Assembly (NCBI RefSeq): GCF_016918075.2
Contig: NZ_JAERPS020000001.1
Location: forward strand, 186,001 to 250,000
From: Rheinheimera maricola
GTDB lineage: Bacteria > Pseudomonadota > Gammaproteobacteria > Enterobacterales > Alteromonadaceae
DNA: 64,000 bases
Reading direction: 5' to 3'
Position numbers and translations under genes: made by a program. Below the pieces are notes generated by a model that searched no databases, was not told the origin of the DNA, and was given only the letters and a program-made list of their open reading frames with translations. This document shows positions 18,455-27,678 of the stretch, in pieces; positions within the stretch are counted from its first letter, which is position 1, and each line of letters starts with the position of its first letter.

Positions 18455-19288
18455 ATGGAACGTAAGATATTACTGACAGAATGCCCCGACTCTAAGGGAC
18501 TTATCGCGCAAATTACTAATATTTGCTACAAACACCAGCTGAATATTATCCGTAATACCGAATATGTAGACCCGGTAAGCGGGCGGTTTTATATGCGCAC
18601 TGAGCTTGAAGGCGTATTTAACGATGCAACCTTGCTATTTGATTTAGACCGCGCTTTGCCGACAGGCTCAGAGCGCAGTTTAGTTAGCCAGCGCGCGAAG
18701 CGGGTAGTCGTGTTGGTTACCAAAGAAGCGCATTGTTTGGGTGATATTTTAATGAAAGTGTTTGATGGCTCGCTGGCCCTGGATATTGCTGCTGTAGTGG
18801 GCAACTATCCGCAACTGGAGCAACTGGCTGCTCGCTTTGATTTACCCTATCACTATGTCAGCCATCAGGGCTTAAGTCGCACAGAACACGAAGCAGCGCT
18901 GCTGGAGGTGATTAAGCCTTATCAGCCGGAGTATCTGGTACTGGCTAAATTTATGCGTATTTTAACGCCGGCGTTTGTAGCGCAGTTTCCAGAGAAGATT
19001 ATTAATATTCATCATAGTTTTTTGCCGGCGTTTATCGGTGCTAACCCATACCAGCAAGCGTTTGAGCGTGGGGTAAAGATTATTGGTGCAACGGCGCACT
19101 TTGTAAATGATGATTTGGACGAAGGGCCTATTATTCAGCAGATGGTGGCGTCGGTTGATCATAATTTCAGTGCTGATGATATGGCCCGCGCCGGCCGTGA
19201 TGTTGAAAAGTCAGCTCTGAGTAAAGCCCTGCAGCTGGTGGTTGAAGACAGGGTATTTGTGCATGGCAATAAAACCGTGATCCTGTAA
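18455..19288 (+). CDS. purU: formyltetrahydrofolate deformylase
   Basis: The 277-residue enzyme hydrolyses 10-formyltetrahydrofolate to formate and tetrahydrofolate, balancing one-carbon pools and supplying formate for purine synthesis. An N-terminal ACT domain (ILLTECPDSKGLIAQI) covers about the first 75 residues. The formyltransferase-fold catalytic domain follows, with KIINIHHSFLPAF near residue 185 and GATAHFVNDDLDEGPII near 215, containing the conserved His and Asp. Length agrees with E. coli PurU (280). The ribosome-binding site is weak. The gene is monocistronic, followed by a secreted protein gene 66 bases later. Confidence 0.95.
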   Translation: MERKILLTECPDSKGLIAQITNICYKHQLNIIRNTEYVDPVSGRFYMRTELEGVFNDATLLFDLDRALPTGSERSLVSQRAKRVVVLVTKEAHCLGDILMKVFDGSLALDIAAVVGNYPQLEQLAARFDLPYHYVSHQGLSRTEHEAALLEVIKPYQPEYLVLAKFMRILTPAFVAQFPEKIINIHHSFLPAFIGANPYQQAFERGVKIIGATAHFVNDDLDEGPIIQQMVASVDHNFSADDMARAGRDVEKSALSKALQLVVEDRVFVHGNKTVIL

Positions 19289-19354
19289 TGGGTGATTTTA
19301 CATTGCGGCGGTTTTCTTTGATACTTTGGCGGAACAAGACACAAGGATAACCCT

Positions 19355-19894
19355 ATGAGCCGGATAATACTAAGTGTGATATTGCTTTGCAGCGCGTGGT
19401 TGGCTTCAGCTGCAGAAGAGCAAGGTAGTTTGCATCCAAAACTGGAGCCGCTGCGGCCTTATCTTAACCAGCATTGGCAGGGCGATTTAACGCAGCCTGG
19501 TAAAGCAGAAAAAGTAATTGACCGTTCGTTGTGGAGCCGGGCATTAAATGGCCAGGCGATTAAATCCGTACACTCTATTAACGATGGCCAATATGGAGGT
19601 GAGTCGTTTATTTTCTGGGACGAGAGTAAACAGAGTTTAGCGTATTATTATTTCACCACCGCCGGCTTTTATACCCACGGTACTATGGAGTTTGATGTCC
19701 GGGTGGGCGAAATTGTTGCGCTGGAGAATGTCGAAAATAACCAAAATGGTATTACGCAGGTGAAATCTTTTAGCCGCATTATGCCCGATGGTACTTTACA
19801 GTCAAAGTCCAGCTACCTGCAAAACGGCAACTGGGTTGACGGCCACAGCGCCACCTACAAACCGGTGGCGCAGCAGCAGATCATTTTTAAATAG
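19355..19894 (+). CDS. secreted lipocalin-like hypothetical protein
   Basis: The 179-residue precursor has a signal peptide ending near ASA (residue 19). The rest is predicted beta-rich and reads like proteins with a DUF1579/THAP4-like small barrel: HWQGDLTQPGKAEKV, then GQYGGESFIFWD, YYYFTTAGFYTHGTMEF and a closing strand near VDGHSATYK. I do not recognise a named family. The start has AAGGA about 7 bases upstream. It stops one base before the convergent carbonic anhydrase gene ends, so there is no room for a terminator between them. Function is unknown. Confidence 0.6.
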   Translation: MSRIILSVILLCSAWLASAAEEQGSLHPKLEPLRPYLNQHWQGDLTQPGKAEKVIDRSLWSRALNGQAIKSVHSINDGQYGGESFIFWDESKQSLAYYYFTTAGFYTHGTMEFDVRVGEIVALENVENNQNGITQVKSFSRIMPDGTLQSKSSYLQNGNWVDGHSATYKPVAQQQIIFK

Positions 19895-20551
19895 TTATTT
19901 TTCGCTAAGGCTGGCGTCTGTCAGATCTAAGGTGTAGATATCGTCAATTTTATCGGCACAGGAATGACTGACGCGCAGGTCTTTTACCCGGCCATTGCGT
20001 AAACTATACACCCAGCCATGAATAGTAAGCGGCTGACCGCGCTCCCAGGCTTCCTGCACAAAACTGGTATGGCACAAGTTTCGTACCTGCTCCATTACGT
20101 TTAATTCAATCAAGCGGTTTAACCGTTCATTGTCATCGGCGATGTCGTCAACTTCCTGGCGATGCATGGCGTAAACGTCTTTAACGTTACGCAGCCAATT
20201 ATCAACAAAGCCCACGCGCTGCTTAGTCATAGCCGCTTTAACACCGCCACAGCCATAATGGCCGACAACTAAAATATGCTTAACCTTTAGAATATCAATA
20301 GCATACTGTAAAACCGATAAGCAGTTCATATCAGAATGCAGCACTAAATTGGCAACATTACGGTGGACAAAAAGTTCACCTGGTAATAAGCCGACAATTT
20401 CATTCGCTGGCACACGGCTGTCTGAGCAGCCAATCCACAAATATTCTGGTGCCTGTTGCTCTGACAATTGCTTAAAGAATCCAGGCTGTTCTTTTTCAAT
20501 CCGGTCTGCCCAGTTTTTATTGTTAAGAAATAGCTGTTTAAAATCTGGCAT
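19895..20551 (-). CDS. can: beta-class carbonic anhydrase
   Basis: The 218-residue enzyme interconverts CO2 and bicarbonate. All zinc-site residues fall at the E. coli Can positions: Cys42 and Asp44 in CSDSRVP, and His98 and Cys101 in GHYGCGGV, with Arg46 forming the Asp-Arg dyad. The surrounding stretches WIGCSDSRVPANEI and FVHRNVANLV are typical of the Can/CynT-2 group. It is cytoplasmic, with no signal peptide. Its start is ATG 20551, facing the manC promoter region across about 200 bases. Confidence 0.95.
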   Translation of the reverse strand: MPDFKQLFLNNKNWADRIEKEQPGFFKQLSEQQAPEYLWIGCSDSRVPANEIVGLLPGELFVHRNVANLVLHSDMNCLSVLQYAIDILKVKHILVVGHYGCGGVKAAMTKQRVGFVDNWLRNVKDVYAMHRQEVDDIADDNERLNRLIELNVMEQVRNLCHTSFVQEAWERGQPLTIHGWVYSLRNGRVKDLRVSHSCADKIDDIYTLDLTDASLSEK

Positions 20552-20748
20552 AAGTTTACCTTAGATACAAAATCGCGCCACGATAGCCGATTTTAACTAC
20601 TTTTAGAGCACCGACCAGCTAAATATACTTATTTAAGCCACTTTATCGTTTAGGCATAAAGTCGATGTCGTTGCTGACGACGGCTATTATCTGTGGCTAT
20701 ACTGTGCGCCATATTAAGTTTGATGGATTATTACTGAAAGGAGTCGGC

Positions 20749-22167
20749 ATGATACCCGTTATTTTGTCTGGTGGGTCTGGTACACGGCTGTGGCCGTTAT
20801 CACGAGCTAAAAAACCGAAACAGTTTTTAGCACTGCTTAACGATAAAAGCATGCTGCAAAATACACTTTTGCGGTTAAAAGGGTTGGAAAACCTAACAGC
20901 CCCCATGTTGATTTGCAATGAAGATCATCGTTTTATGGTGGCAGAGCAGATCCGCGAATTAGCACTGGGTCAGCCGACGATTTTATTGGAACCAGAAGGT
21001 CGCAACACTGCGCCAGCAATTGCGGTAGCTGCATTGCAAGCTATTGCTGATGGCGGGGATCCTCTGTTGCTAGTGTTGGCTGCCGACCACGCCATAAAAG
21101 ATATACCGGCATTCCATCGTGCGGTTGAACTGGCGATACCTGCTGCAGAGCAGGGTAAACTGGTAACCTTTGGCATAGTGCCTACCAGTGCTCACACCGG
21201 CTATGGTTATATTCGCCGGCCAGACCAAACTAAAGAGGACATTACCCCAGGTGTGGCTGCTGTGGCACAGTTTTGCGAAAAACCTGATCTGGTTACCGCA
21301 CAACAGTTTGTCGACTCCGGCGAGTATTTCTGGAACAGCGGTATGTTTTTGTTCAAAGCGAGTTGTTTTCTGGCTGAACTGCAGCAATTTGCCCCTGCAA
21401 TAGTCGCGGCAGCTGAACAATCATTGGCGCAGGCCAGTGTCGATCTGGATTTTATCCGGCTGGATAGAACCGCCTTTGCAGCCAGTCCTTCTGACTCGAT
21501 TGATTATGCCGTGATGGAAAAATCTGCCAATGCGGCGATGGTCGTACTGGATGCGGGTTGGAGTGATGTTGGCAGTTGGGATGCACTTTGGGATGTGATG
21601 GCCAAAGACGAGCAGGGCAATGCCAGCCGCGGTGATGTGCTGCTTGAGCAGTGTAAAAATAGCTATGTCAATGCTGAAGAGCGACTGGTTGCTGTTATTG
21701 GCTTGGACGATGTTGTGGTTGTGGAAACCAAAGATGCCGTGCTGGTGGCCAACAAAGCGCAAATACAAGGCGTAAAGAGTATCGTTGCCAGATTGCAAAG
21801 TTATGGCCGCACTGAAGTGGATTTGCATCGGGAAGTGTTTAGGCCATGGGGCAAATATGATTCAGTTGACAGTGGCACACGCTATCAGGTGAAACATATT
21901 ACGGTAAAACCTGGTGCGAAACTATCGGTACAAATGCATCATCATAGAGCTGAACACTGGGTAGTCGTTAGCGGCGCTGCGTTGGTGCGCAACGGTGACG
22001 AAGAATTTTTAGTCAGCGAAAACGAATCGACATTTATTCCGGTAGGCACGGTTCACTCCTTAGAAAATCCCGGCAAAATTCCATTGGAATTGATTGAAGT
22101 GCAATCGGGCAGTTATTTGGGTGAAGATGATATTGTGCGGTTTGAGGATATGTATGGTCGCCATTGA
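20749..22167 (+). CDS. manC: mannose-1-phosphate guanylyltransferase / mannose-6-phosphate isomerase
   Basis: This fused enzyme makes GDP-mannose from GTP and mannose-1-phosphate and can isomerise fructose-6-phosphate. The nucleotidyltransferase domain (about 1-345) begins with [16 protein letters not shown] and KPKQFL and contains the FCEKP stretch. The C-terminal cupin isomerase domain (about 360-470) shows [10 protein letters not shown] and the metal-binding [10 protein letters not shown]. The frame is open from 20665, but ATG 20749 has a perfect AAGGAG 5 bases upstream and gives the normal length of about 472 residues. Its last 14 bases overlap manB. Together they supply GDP-mannose for polysaccharide or glycan synthesis. 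No glycosyltransferase genes are in this window. Confidence 0.95.
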   Translation: MIPVILSGGSGTRLWPLSRAKKPKQFLALLNDKSMLQNTLLRLKGLENLTAPMLICNEDHRFMVAEQIRELALGQPTILLEPEGRNTAPAIAVAALQAIADGGDPLLLVLAADHAIKDIPAFHRAVELAIPAAEQGKLVTFGIVPTSAHTGYGYIRRPDQTKEDITPGVAAVAQFCEKPDLVTAQQFVDSGEYFWNSGMFLFKASCFLAELQQFAPAIVAAAEQSLAQASVDLDFIRLDRTAFAASPSDSIDYAVMEKSANAAMVVLDAGWSDVGSWDALWDVMAKDEQGNASRGDVLLEQCKNSYVNAEERLVAVIGLDDVVVVETKDAVLVANKAQIQGVKSIVARLQSYGRTEVDLHREVFRPWGKYDSVDSGTRYQVKHITVKPGAKLSVQMHHHRAEHWVVVSGAALVRNGDEEFLVSENESTFIPVGTVHSLENPGKIPLELIEVQSGSYLGEDDIVRFEDMYGRH

Positions 22168-23593
22168 AAACGCACTGCGATGCTTTAAAGCCTACGACAT
22201 TCGCGGCAAACTGGATGAGGAATTAACTGAACATCTGGCCTGGTGCCTTGGCCGGGCTTATGCGTTGGTGGTGCAAGCAAAAACCGTTGCGCTGGGCGCC
22301 GATGTGCGTGCGACGTCAGAGCCACTAAAGCGGGCGCTGGCGCTAGGTTTGCTTAGCGAAGGTGTAAACGTGATTGACCTTGGCATGACGGGCACTGAAG
22401 AGGTGTACTTCGCTGCCCAGCATTTACAGATTGACGGTGCGATAGAAGTTACGGCTAGCCACAACCCAATTGATTATAACGGCATGAAGCTGGTGAGACA
22501 TAACGCCCGGCCAATAAGCGGCGACACAGGGCTTGAAGACATTAAACAGCAAACCGCTGCTTTGTTAGCTGAGCCATTTCCACTGCAACAGTTTAAACAG
22601 TTTTGTCAGCTGGCTGATAGCGAAGTCGCGTTCAGTTGGCATGGCGCCAAGTGGCAGCGGCAGTCGATATTAGCGGCATATGTTGACTGTATGCTGAGTT
22701 TTATCAAAGCTGCTGCAATTAAGCCGCTGAAGTTGGTTGTTAATGCAGGCAATGGTGCTGCAGGCCATGTTATCGATGCCATCGAGGCGGTGTTTTCTCA
22801 TGCCCAAGTGCCGGTGGAGTTTATTAAATTGCACCACCAGGCGGATGCTAGTTTCCCCAATGGCATTCCAAACCCATTACTAGTTGAGAATCGGGCGGCT
22901 ACGTCAGCTGCCGTGATTGCCCATAAAGCAGATTTTGGTATTGCCTGGGATGGCGATTTTGATCGCTGTTTCTTGTTTGATGAAAGTGGCCACTTTATCG
23001 AAGGTTATTATATTGTCGGTTTACTTGCTGCAGCATTTTTACAAAAAAATCCGGGGCAGAAAATCATTCACGATCCCAGGTTGTATTGGAATACAGAGCA
23101 TATCGTGCGGCAACAGGGTGGCGTGAGTGTGTTGAGTAAGACCGGACATGCGTTTATTAAAGAGCGGATGCGATTGGAAGACGCAATATACGGCGGCGAG
23201 ATGAGCGCGCATCATTACTTTCGCGATTTTGCCTATTGTGACAGTGGCATGATCCCCTGGCTATTAGTGGCAGAGTTAGTATCAGTTAGCGGGCAAACGC
23301 TGTCTTCTTTGGTGCAACAAATGATTTCAGCTTATCCCTCGTCAGGTGAATTGAACTTTGAGCTTAGTGAACCAAAAACATTGATGCAAAAAGTGCAGCG
23401 GCACTACCAGGCTGCGGCATTGTTGCAGGACTTTACCGATGGACTGAGTATGGAATTTACCGATTGGCGTTTTAATCTAAGAAGTTCAAATACAGAGAAT
23501 GTATTAAGGTTGAATGTTGAATCAAAGGCTGATGTCCTACTAATGGAACAAAAAGTCGCCGAGATTATATCAATCTTAACTGAAGCTGAATAA
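22154..23593 (+). CDS. manB: phosphomannomutase (phosphohexomutase family)
   Basis: The product converts mannose-6-phosphate to mannose-1-phosphate, the substrate of the upstream ManC. The four phosphohexomutase signatures are present: the phosphoserine loop [14 protein letters not shown] near residue 97, the metal loop DGDFDRCF near 250, the sugar loop GGEMSAHHY near 330, and the phosphate loop RSSNTEN near 435. The frame extends back to 22094, but ATG 22154 has GAGG 6 bases upstream and yields the usual start [12 protein letters not shown]. This start lies inside the end of manC (14-base overlap), so the two are translationally coupled. Product length is about 479 residues. Confidence 0.95.
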   Translation: MVAIENALRCFKAYDIRGKLDEELTEHLAWCLGRAYALVVQAKTVALGADVRATSEPLKRALALGLLSEGVNVIDLGMTGTEEVYFAAQHLQIDGAIEVTASHNPIDYNGMKLVRHNARPISGDTGLEDIKQQTAALLAEPFPLQQFKQFCQLADSEVAFSWHGAKWQRQSILAAYVDCMLSFIKAAAIKPLKLVVNAGNGAAGHVIDAIEAVFSHAQVPVEFIKLHHQADASFPNGIPNPLLVENRAATSAAVIAHKADFGIAWDGDFDRCFLFDESGHFIEGYYIVGLLAAAFLQKNPGQKIIHDPRLYWNTEHIVRQQGGVSVLSKTGHAFIKERMRLEDAIYGGEMSAHHYFRDFAYCDSGMIPWLLVAELVSVSGQTLSSLVQQMISAYPSSGELNFELSEPKTLMQKVQRHYQAAALLQDFTDGLSMEFTDWRFNLRSSNTENVLRLNVESKADVLLMEQKVAEIISILTEAE

Positions 23594-23687
23594 ATTATAT
23601 TGTTTTAATGATATTGGTTAATTTTATACCTTTATTTTGCTACTTAAATTGCTTATCCTCTTATAATAAATATTCAAGGAGACTACC

Positions 23688-24218
23688 ATGTCAATTTTAT
23701 TAGATAAGCGTGAATTAAAACGAGCCGCAAAAGAACTTACTTTAGGTAAACTGACTGATGTTATTGAAACACTTAATCAGGTGTTGGCTGACCGGCAAAA
23801 AGAAGTAGAGTTAATTTCTCAATTAGAGCAGTTAGCTAAGTCGCAAGGTTTTACGCTGGAGCAGTTGGGATATAAGCAAAATATTGACGTCGTAGCCGTT
23901 GATACACAAGACAGTCAGGCTAAGTCTGATAAACGCCCAACTAAGCCAAAGTTTAAAACGATAAATAAAGATAGCCAGTATTTTTATGTTGAAAGTGGCA
24001 AATTGCAGTTACTGCGTACCCATACAATGAAGAAGGGTTTACAACAGCGCGGTATTGATGTGATGCCAGTTGCCAAAGTAGATAAAAAGTTCGCTAAGCA
24101 GATAGATGGGCTAATTGCAGAAGCAACAACTCAGGCTGTTGAAAACTTTAACGCTAAAGTGGATGCATGGAATGAGTGGGCGGCGGCGAATGGTGAAGAA
24201 ATTTTAACGAAAAAGTAG
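23688..24218 (+). CDS. H-NS-like protein with unusual C-terminal region
   Basis: The 176-residue protein is highly charged. Its first 65 residues resemble the H-NS dimerisation region: LKRAAKELTLGKLTDVIETL, then ADRQKEVELISQLEQLAKSQG and FTLEQLGY. These are heptad-like helices ending in the family's short turn after a Gly. A Lys/Asp linker (about 70-100) follows. The last 75 residues (HTMKKGLQQRGIDVMPVAK and a final helical stretch) lack the usual DNA-binding loop with a Gly-Arg-Gly core. It has a strong AAGGAG site and an A/T-rich upstream region, and it ends at a good terminator. A nucleoid or silencing role is inferred from the N-terminus only; an unrelated coiled-coil protein is possible. 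Confidence 0.55.
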   Translation: MSILLDKRELKRAAKELTLGKLTDVIETLNQVLADRQKEVELISQLEQLAKSQGFTLEQLGYKQNIDVVAVDTQDSQAKSDKRPTKPKFKTINKDSQYFYVESGKLQLLRTHTMKKGLQQRGIDVMPVAKVDKKFAKQIDGLIAEATTQAVENFNAKVDAWNEWAAANGEEILTKK

Positions 24219-24233
24219 TCGTAATCATTAAAT

Positions 24234-24259
24234 AAAAACCCGGCATGAACCGGGTTTTT
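24234..24259. terminator. bidirectional Rho-independent terminator
   Basis: AAAAACCCGG and CCGGGTTTTT pair perfectly over 10 bp around a 6-base loop and are followed by TTGTT. The structure sits exactly between the convergent H-NS-like and yciK genes and has A/T tails on both sides. Confidence 0.9.
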
Positions 24260-24261
24260 TG

Positions 24262-25005
24262 TTATTTGGCTTGTGCGTCTAATGATTGACCGTTCACGCC
24301 AATGCTGTCATCACTCATTAAATAAAGATATAACCACATCAGATCTGCAGGTGTCTTTAGCAAGTTCACGTCTTCGCCGGGATAAGCGCGACTGCGCATT
24401 TTGGTCCGTGTGGCGCCAGGGTTGATGCAATTTACCCTAACGTTACTATTGTCATACTCGTCTGCCATTACTTGCATCAAACCTTCGGTTGCAAATTTTG
24501 ATACGGCATAGGGCCCCCAAAATGCGCGACCTTTGCGGCCGACACCGGAAGAGGTAAATACCACTGACGCATGTGGTGCAAGTTTCAGTGCCGGCATTAG
24601 GGCTTGGGTCATCAACATGGCGGCGGTAACATTTACCTGCATAATATCTTGCCAGCTGGTTAAGTCGATATGTTCAAACGGACTCAGCACACCAAGTATA
24701 CCGGCATTGTGCAGTACGCCGTCGAGGTGACCAAATTCGGCTGTAATCGTTGCTGCCATATCGCGATAGTGCTTGGCTGTTGCGCCTTTTAAGTCTAGTG
24801 GAATAATTGCTGGCTCTTTGCCGCCTGCAGCAACGATAACGTCGTACACTGCGGTCAGTTTAGCGACAGTTTTACCTAGCAAAATGACACTGGCACCATG
24901 GCGCGCATAGCTAAGGGCTGCTTCTTTGCCTATGCCATCACCTGCACCGGTTACTAAAATCACTTTACCGTCCAGAACATCGCTAGCTGCTTGATAACTT
25001 TGCAT
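24262..25005 (-). CDS. yciK: YciK family short-chain dehydrogenase/reductase
   Basis: The protein is a classical Rossmann-fold SDR. It has the cofactor loop TGAGDGIG near residue 20, the NAG motif in LHNAGILG, a catalytic Ser in FTSSGVGRKG near 150, and the YxxxK pair in GPYAVSK. Segments such as SYARHGASVILLGKT and INPGATRTKMR are typical of YciK. The family's substrate is unknown; a possible NADP preference is suggested by family knowledge. The frame runs back to 25038, but ATG 25005 with AGGA upstream gives the family N-terminus and about 247 residues. It converges with the H-NS-like gene at a shared terminator. Confidence 0.9.
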   Translation of the reverse strand: MQSYQAASDVLDGKVILVTGAGDGIGKEAALSYARHGASVILLGKTVAKLTAVYDVIVAAGGKEPAIIPLDLKGATAKHYRDMAATITAEFGHLDGVLHNAGILGVLSPFEHIDLTSWQDIMQVNVTAAMLMTQALMPALKLAPHASVVFTSSGVGRKGRAFWGPYAVSKFATEGLMQVMADEYDNSNVRVNCINPGATRTKMRSRAYPGEDVNLLKTPADLMWLYLYLMSDDSIGVNGQSLDAQAK

Positions 25006-25229
25006 ATAGTTTTTCCTGTTGCCACAAAAACGGCGCAAGCATACGCGCTCTTCGTTAGTTTTGCACCTTTCTTCGCCGATTCTGTATTTTTCAGCTAGCG
25101 ATTTCCGTTAGTTTGAGTTAACTTTAACTGGTCGTAGCTGTTGCAAGCTACAAGCACAACAGGTTTCCAATAAGCAAGGTAAGCATTTGCTTTGCAAATA
25201 AAAATAAAGGCTAGGATAGGGGAGAAACT

Positions 25230-27584
25230 ATGAATAAGCTGACACTGAGTGTGGCTGTAGCCGTGGCATTGGGTTTAGCCGGATGCGGCGGTGAATCTTT
25301 AGATGATATTAAGCAAGAAACGAGCAACAACACGGTAAAGCCTTATTCCAGGGTAGTATTTGACCCGGGTGCGGCAACGCCACGATTGTCTGTACCCAAT
25401 GATTTGTTATTTCAGGGCACGACTGACGGCACCTTGACCACAGATGCTGGTGCAGCGCCTGACTACACAAACCCACAGGTTGCTTTAGGCGCTTTAGATG
25501 GTTGGTCTACGCAAAACCCATTTGCTATAGCGGTAGATGTCGCTGCAGGCGCTAGTCTGGTTGCGAGTTCAGTGCAGCAGCCGGGTGCAGTACGCGTATT
25601 TGAAATGGTAATGCAAGATCCAAACTCTCCGCTCGATGAATGTAAAACTGCTGATCGTGGTTTTGCTTGTCAGGCGGTGTCAGAGTTAACGTTTGGCGTG
25701 GATTTCATTTCTGCGGTTAGCGGCAATAGCATAGCGGTTATACCTTTGCGGCCATTAAAGCCTGCTACAACTTACATGACCGTGTTAACGTCATTAATTG
25801 AAGATGACAACGGTAACTCGGTAGCACCGTCAACATCTTATGAACTGGTGAAGCAAGATGACAAGGCTCTTCCGCTAAGCACGCCGTCTCAGCTAGCGCT
25901 GCAAAAATTGATTAACAGCTTTGAAGACGCCATAGAGGCTGAAGGCGTAGACCGGGATAGCATTATCTACACTGCAGCAATAACAACACAATCAGTCGGA
26001 GCAGTATTATCAACGCTGAAAAGTTTAATGGCATCGCCTGCACCAACCGGATATGGCCCTTCAAATTTCGTTGTGCAGAATACCGGACTTACTGTGTCAC
26101 AGCTGAGTAGCAGTTTTAGTAATCCATTATTTAATTTAGCCCGGCTTTATCAAGGCAGTATCACACTGCCGTACTACTTGGGCTCGGCTACCGCAGAGAA
26201 TCCAACCGCACCATTGTCGTCGCGTTGGACGGCTCGTTGTGATAGCGGTGCTATTATCGCTGCGCTACCTGATAGTATGAAACCCGAGGCTCCGGTATCA
26301 CAAAATGATGGTGTGTGTCAGGCACTCAGTGGCGGCGCACTGCGAGATTTAGGTGTAGATGCTGCACGCCACCTGACGAAGTTTAATACCATTCCTAAAA
26401 TTGACAGCTATAAGCAAGTCGCAGTGCAAATGACTGTGCCTGATGCTAATGCGATACCAATGCCTGCAGCAGGCTGGCCGGTAGTAATACTGCAACATGG
26501 TATTACTTCCTGTAAGGAAAACATGCTGGCGTTGACCGGTGCTCTATCTGCTCGTGGTTTCGCTACAGTGGCTATCGATCATCCACTACACGGTTCGCGT
26601 GGTTTCGGGCCAATTAACGCCTCGGGTGCAAGTTGCGGCCTGAGCGGTACTGCCACTGCTTATATGAACCTGCAAAATCTACTGGTTACCCGTGACAACC
26701 TGCGGCAGAGTATTGCCGATATGCTGGCACTACGATTGGGCTTAAATTACGTGCAGGGTGTGCAACTGGACATGTCTAATGTACAGGTGCTAGGCCACTC
26801 ATTAGGTGCCATTGCAGCAACTTCGATGGTTGCAGTTGCAAATAGTGCCTCAGGTAGTGACGCGCTGGATGCGGCTTACAATGTAGATAGTACTGTACTG
26901 GCGATGCCTGGTGGTGCGGTTGCTAACTTCCTGTTTGATTCGCCTGCCTTTGGTCCGTTGGTAAAAGCTAGCATTATGTTAGGTGCCGGTGGTTCAACAG
27001 CTGAAAGCTATATTGCCTTTGCTACCCAAAATCAGGGTTGCGGTGCTCCCGCAACGCCACCATTTGCGGCATGCTTTACGCCGTTTACTGAATATCTGGC
27101 TCAAACCGGTAACACTGCTGCGCTCACTGCATTAAATAGTGCTTTCACGCAATTTGCGTTTGCTGCACAAACAGTAACTGATGCCGGTGATCCGAATAAC
27201 TATGCGCAGCGCTTGGTGGTTAGTGAGACGCCAACTTATGTCATTGAGGTTGTAGGTGACGAAGATAATTTGCCAGACCAGGTTATTCCGAATGGTTTTG
27301 CTAACCCATTGCAGGCGCTAGGCGCTGGCAAAATGGCACTAGCGGGCACTGAACCATTAATCCGTTTATTGGGTGCTGCAGCAATTGATACTGCGCCGGG
27401 GCAGCAAGCATTAGCAGGTAATGCTGTCGCCCGCTTTACTGAAGGTGATCATGGCTCAATTCTGAGTCCTGCGGCAAGTGCTGCAGCTACTACAGAAATG
27501 CAGATGCAGGCAGTTAGCGTATTTATGACCAAAGGCGCTGGTGTTGTGGTAACTGATCCGGCTGTGTTGCAACCAGCAAACTAA
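25230..27584 (+). CDS. VolA/Pla-1 family surface lipoprotein lipase/phospholipase
   Basis: The 784-residue precursor has a lipoprotein signal with lipobox LAGC (Cys at residue 19). The N-terminal region (PYSRVVFDPGAATPRLSVPNDLLF) is typical of the bacterial virulence-factor lipase N-terminal domain. A C-terminal alpha/beta-hydrolase carries VVILQHGITSCKENML near residue 425, the nucleophile in GHSLGA near 525, and a candidate catalytic His in GDHGS near 750. In Vibrio cholerae VolA is a surface-exposed lysophosphatidylcholine lipase, and Pla-1-like proteins occur in Aeromonas. A role in scavenging host or algal lipids is inferred. The gene has a GGGGAG ribosome-binding site and its own strong terminator. 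Confidence 0.92.
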   Translation: MNKLTLSVAVAVALGLAGCGGESLDDIKQETSNNTVKPYSRVVFDPGAATPRLSVPNDLLFQGTTDGTLTTDAGAAPDYTNPQVALGALDGWSTQNPFAIAVDVAAGASLVASSVQQPGAVRVFEMVMQDPNSPLDECKTADRGFACQAVSELTFGVDFISAVSGNSIAVIPLRPLKPATTYMTVLTSLIEDDNGNSVAPSTSYELVKQDDKALPLSTPSQLALQKLINSFEDAIEAEGVDRDSIIYTAAITTQSVGAVLSTLKSLMASPAPTGYGPSNFVVQNTGLTVSQLSSSFSNPLFNLARLYQGSITLPYYLGSATAENPTAPLSSRWTARCDSGAIIAALPDSMKPEAPVSQNDGVCQALSGGALRDLGVDAARHLTKFNTIPKIDSYKQVAVQMTVPDANAIPMPAAGWPVVILQHGITSCKENMLALTGALSARGFATVAIDHPLHGSRGFGPINASGASCGLSGTATAYMNLQNLLVTRDNLRQSIADMLALRLGLNYVQGVQLDMSNVQVLGHSLGAIAATSMVAVANSASGSDALDAAYNVDSTVLAMPGGAVANFLFDSPAFGPLVKASIMLGAGGSTAESYIAFATQNQGCGAPATPPFAACFTPFTEYLAQTGNTAALTALNSAFTQFAFAAQTVTDAGDPNNYAQRLVVSETPTYVIEVVGDEDNLPDQVIPNGFANPLQALGAGKMALAGTEPLIRLLGAAAIDTAPGQQALAGNAVARFTEGDHGSILSPAASAAATTEMQMQAVSVFMTKGAGVVVTDPAVLQPAN

Positions 27585-27604
27585 TCTTATTGTGACAAAT
27601 ATTC

Positions 27605-27622
27605 AGCCCGGTTCGCCGGGCT
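27605..27622 (+). terminator. Rho-independent terminator of the lipase gene
   Basis: AGCCCGG, a TTCG tetraloop and CCGGGCT form a compact 7-bp stem followed by TTTTCTTTTTT. It lies 21 bases after the lipase stop and 57 bases before the sohB start. Confidence 0.93.
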
Positions 27623-27678
27623 TTTTCTTTTTTGAATTGTAGTTACACTATGCAAAACAATGCTAAAGGAACATGATT

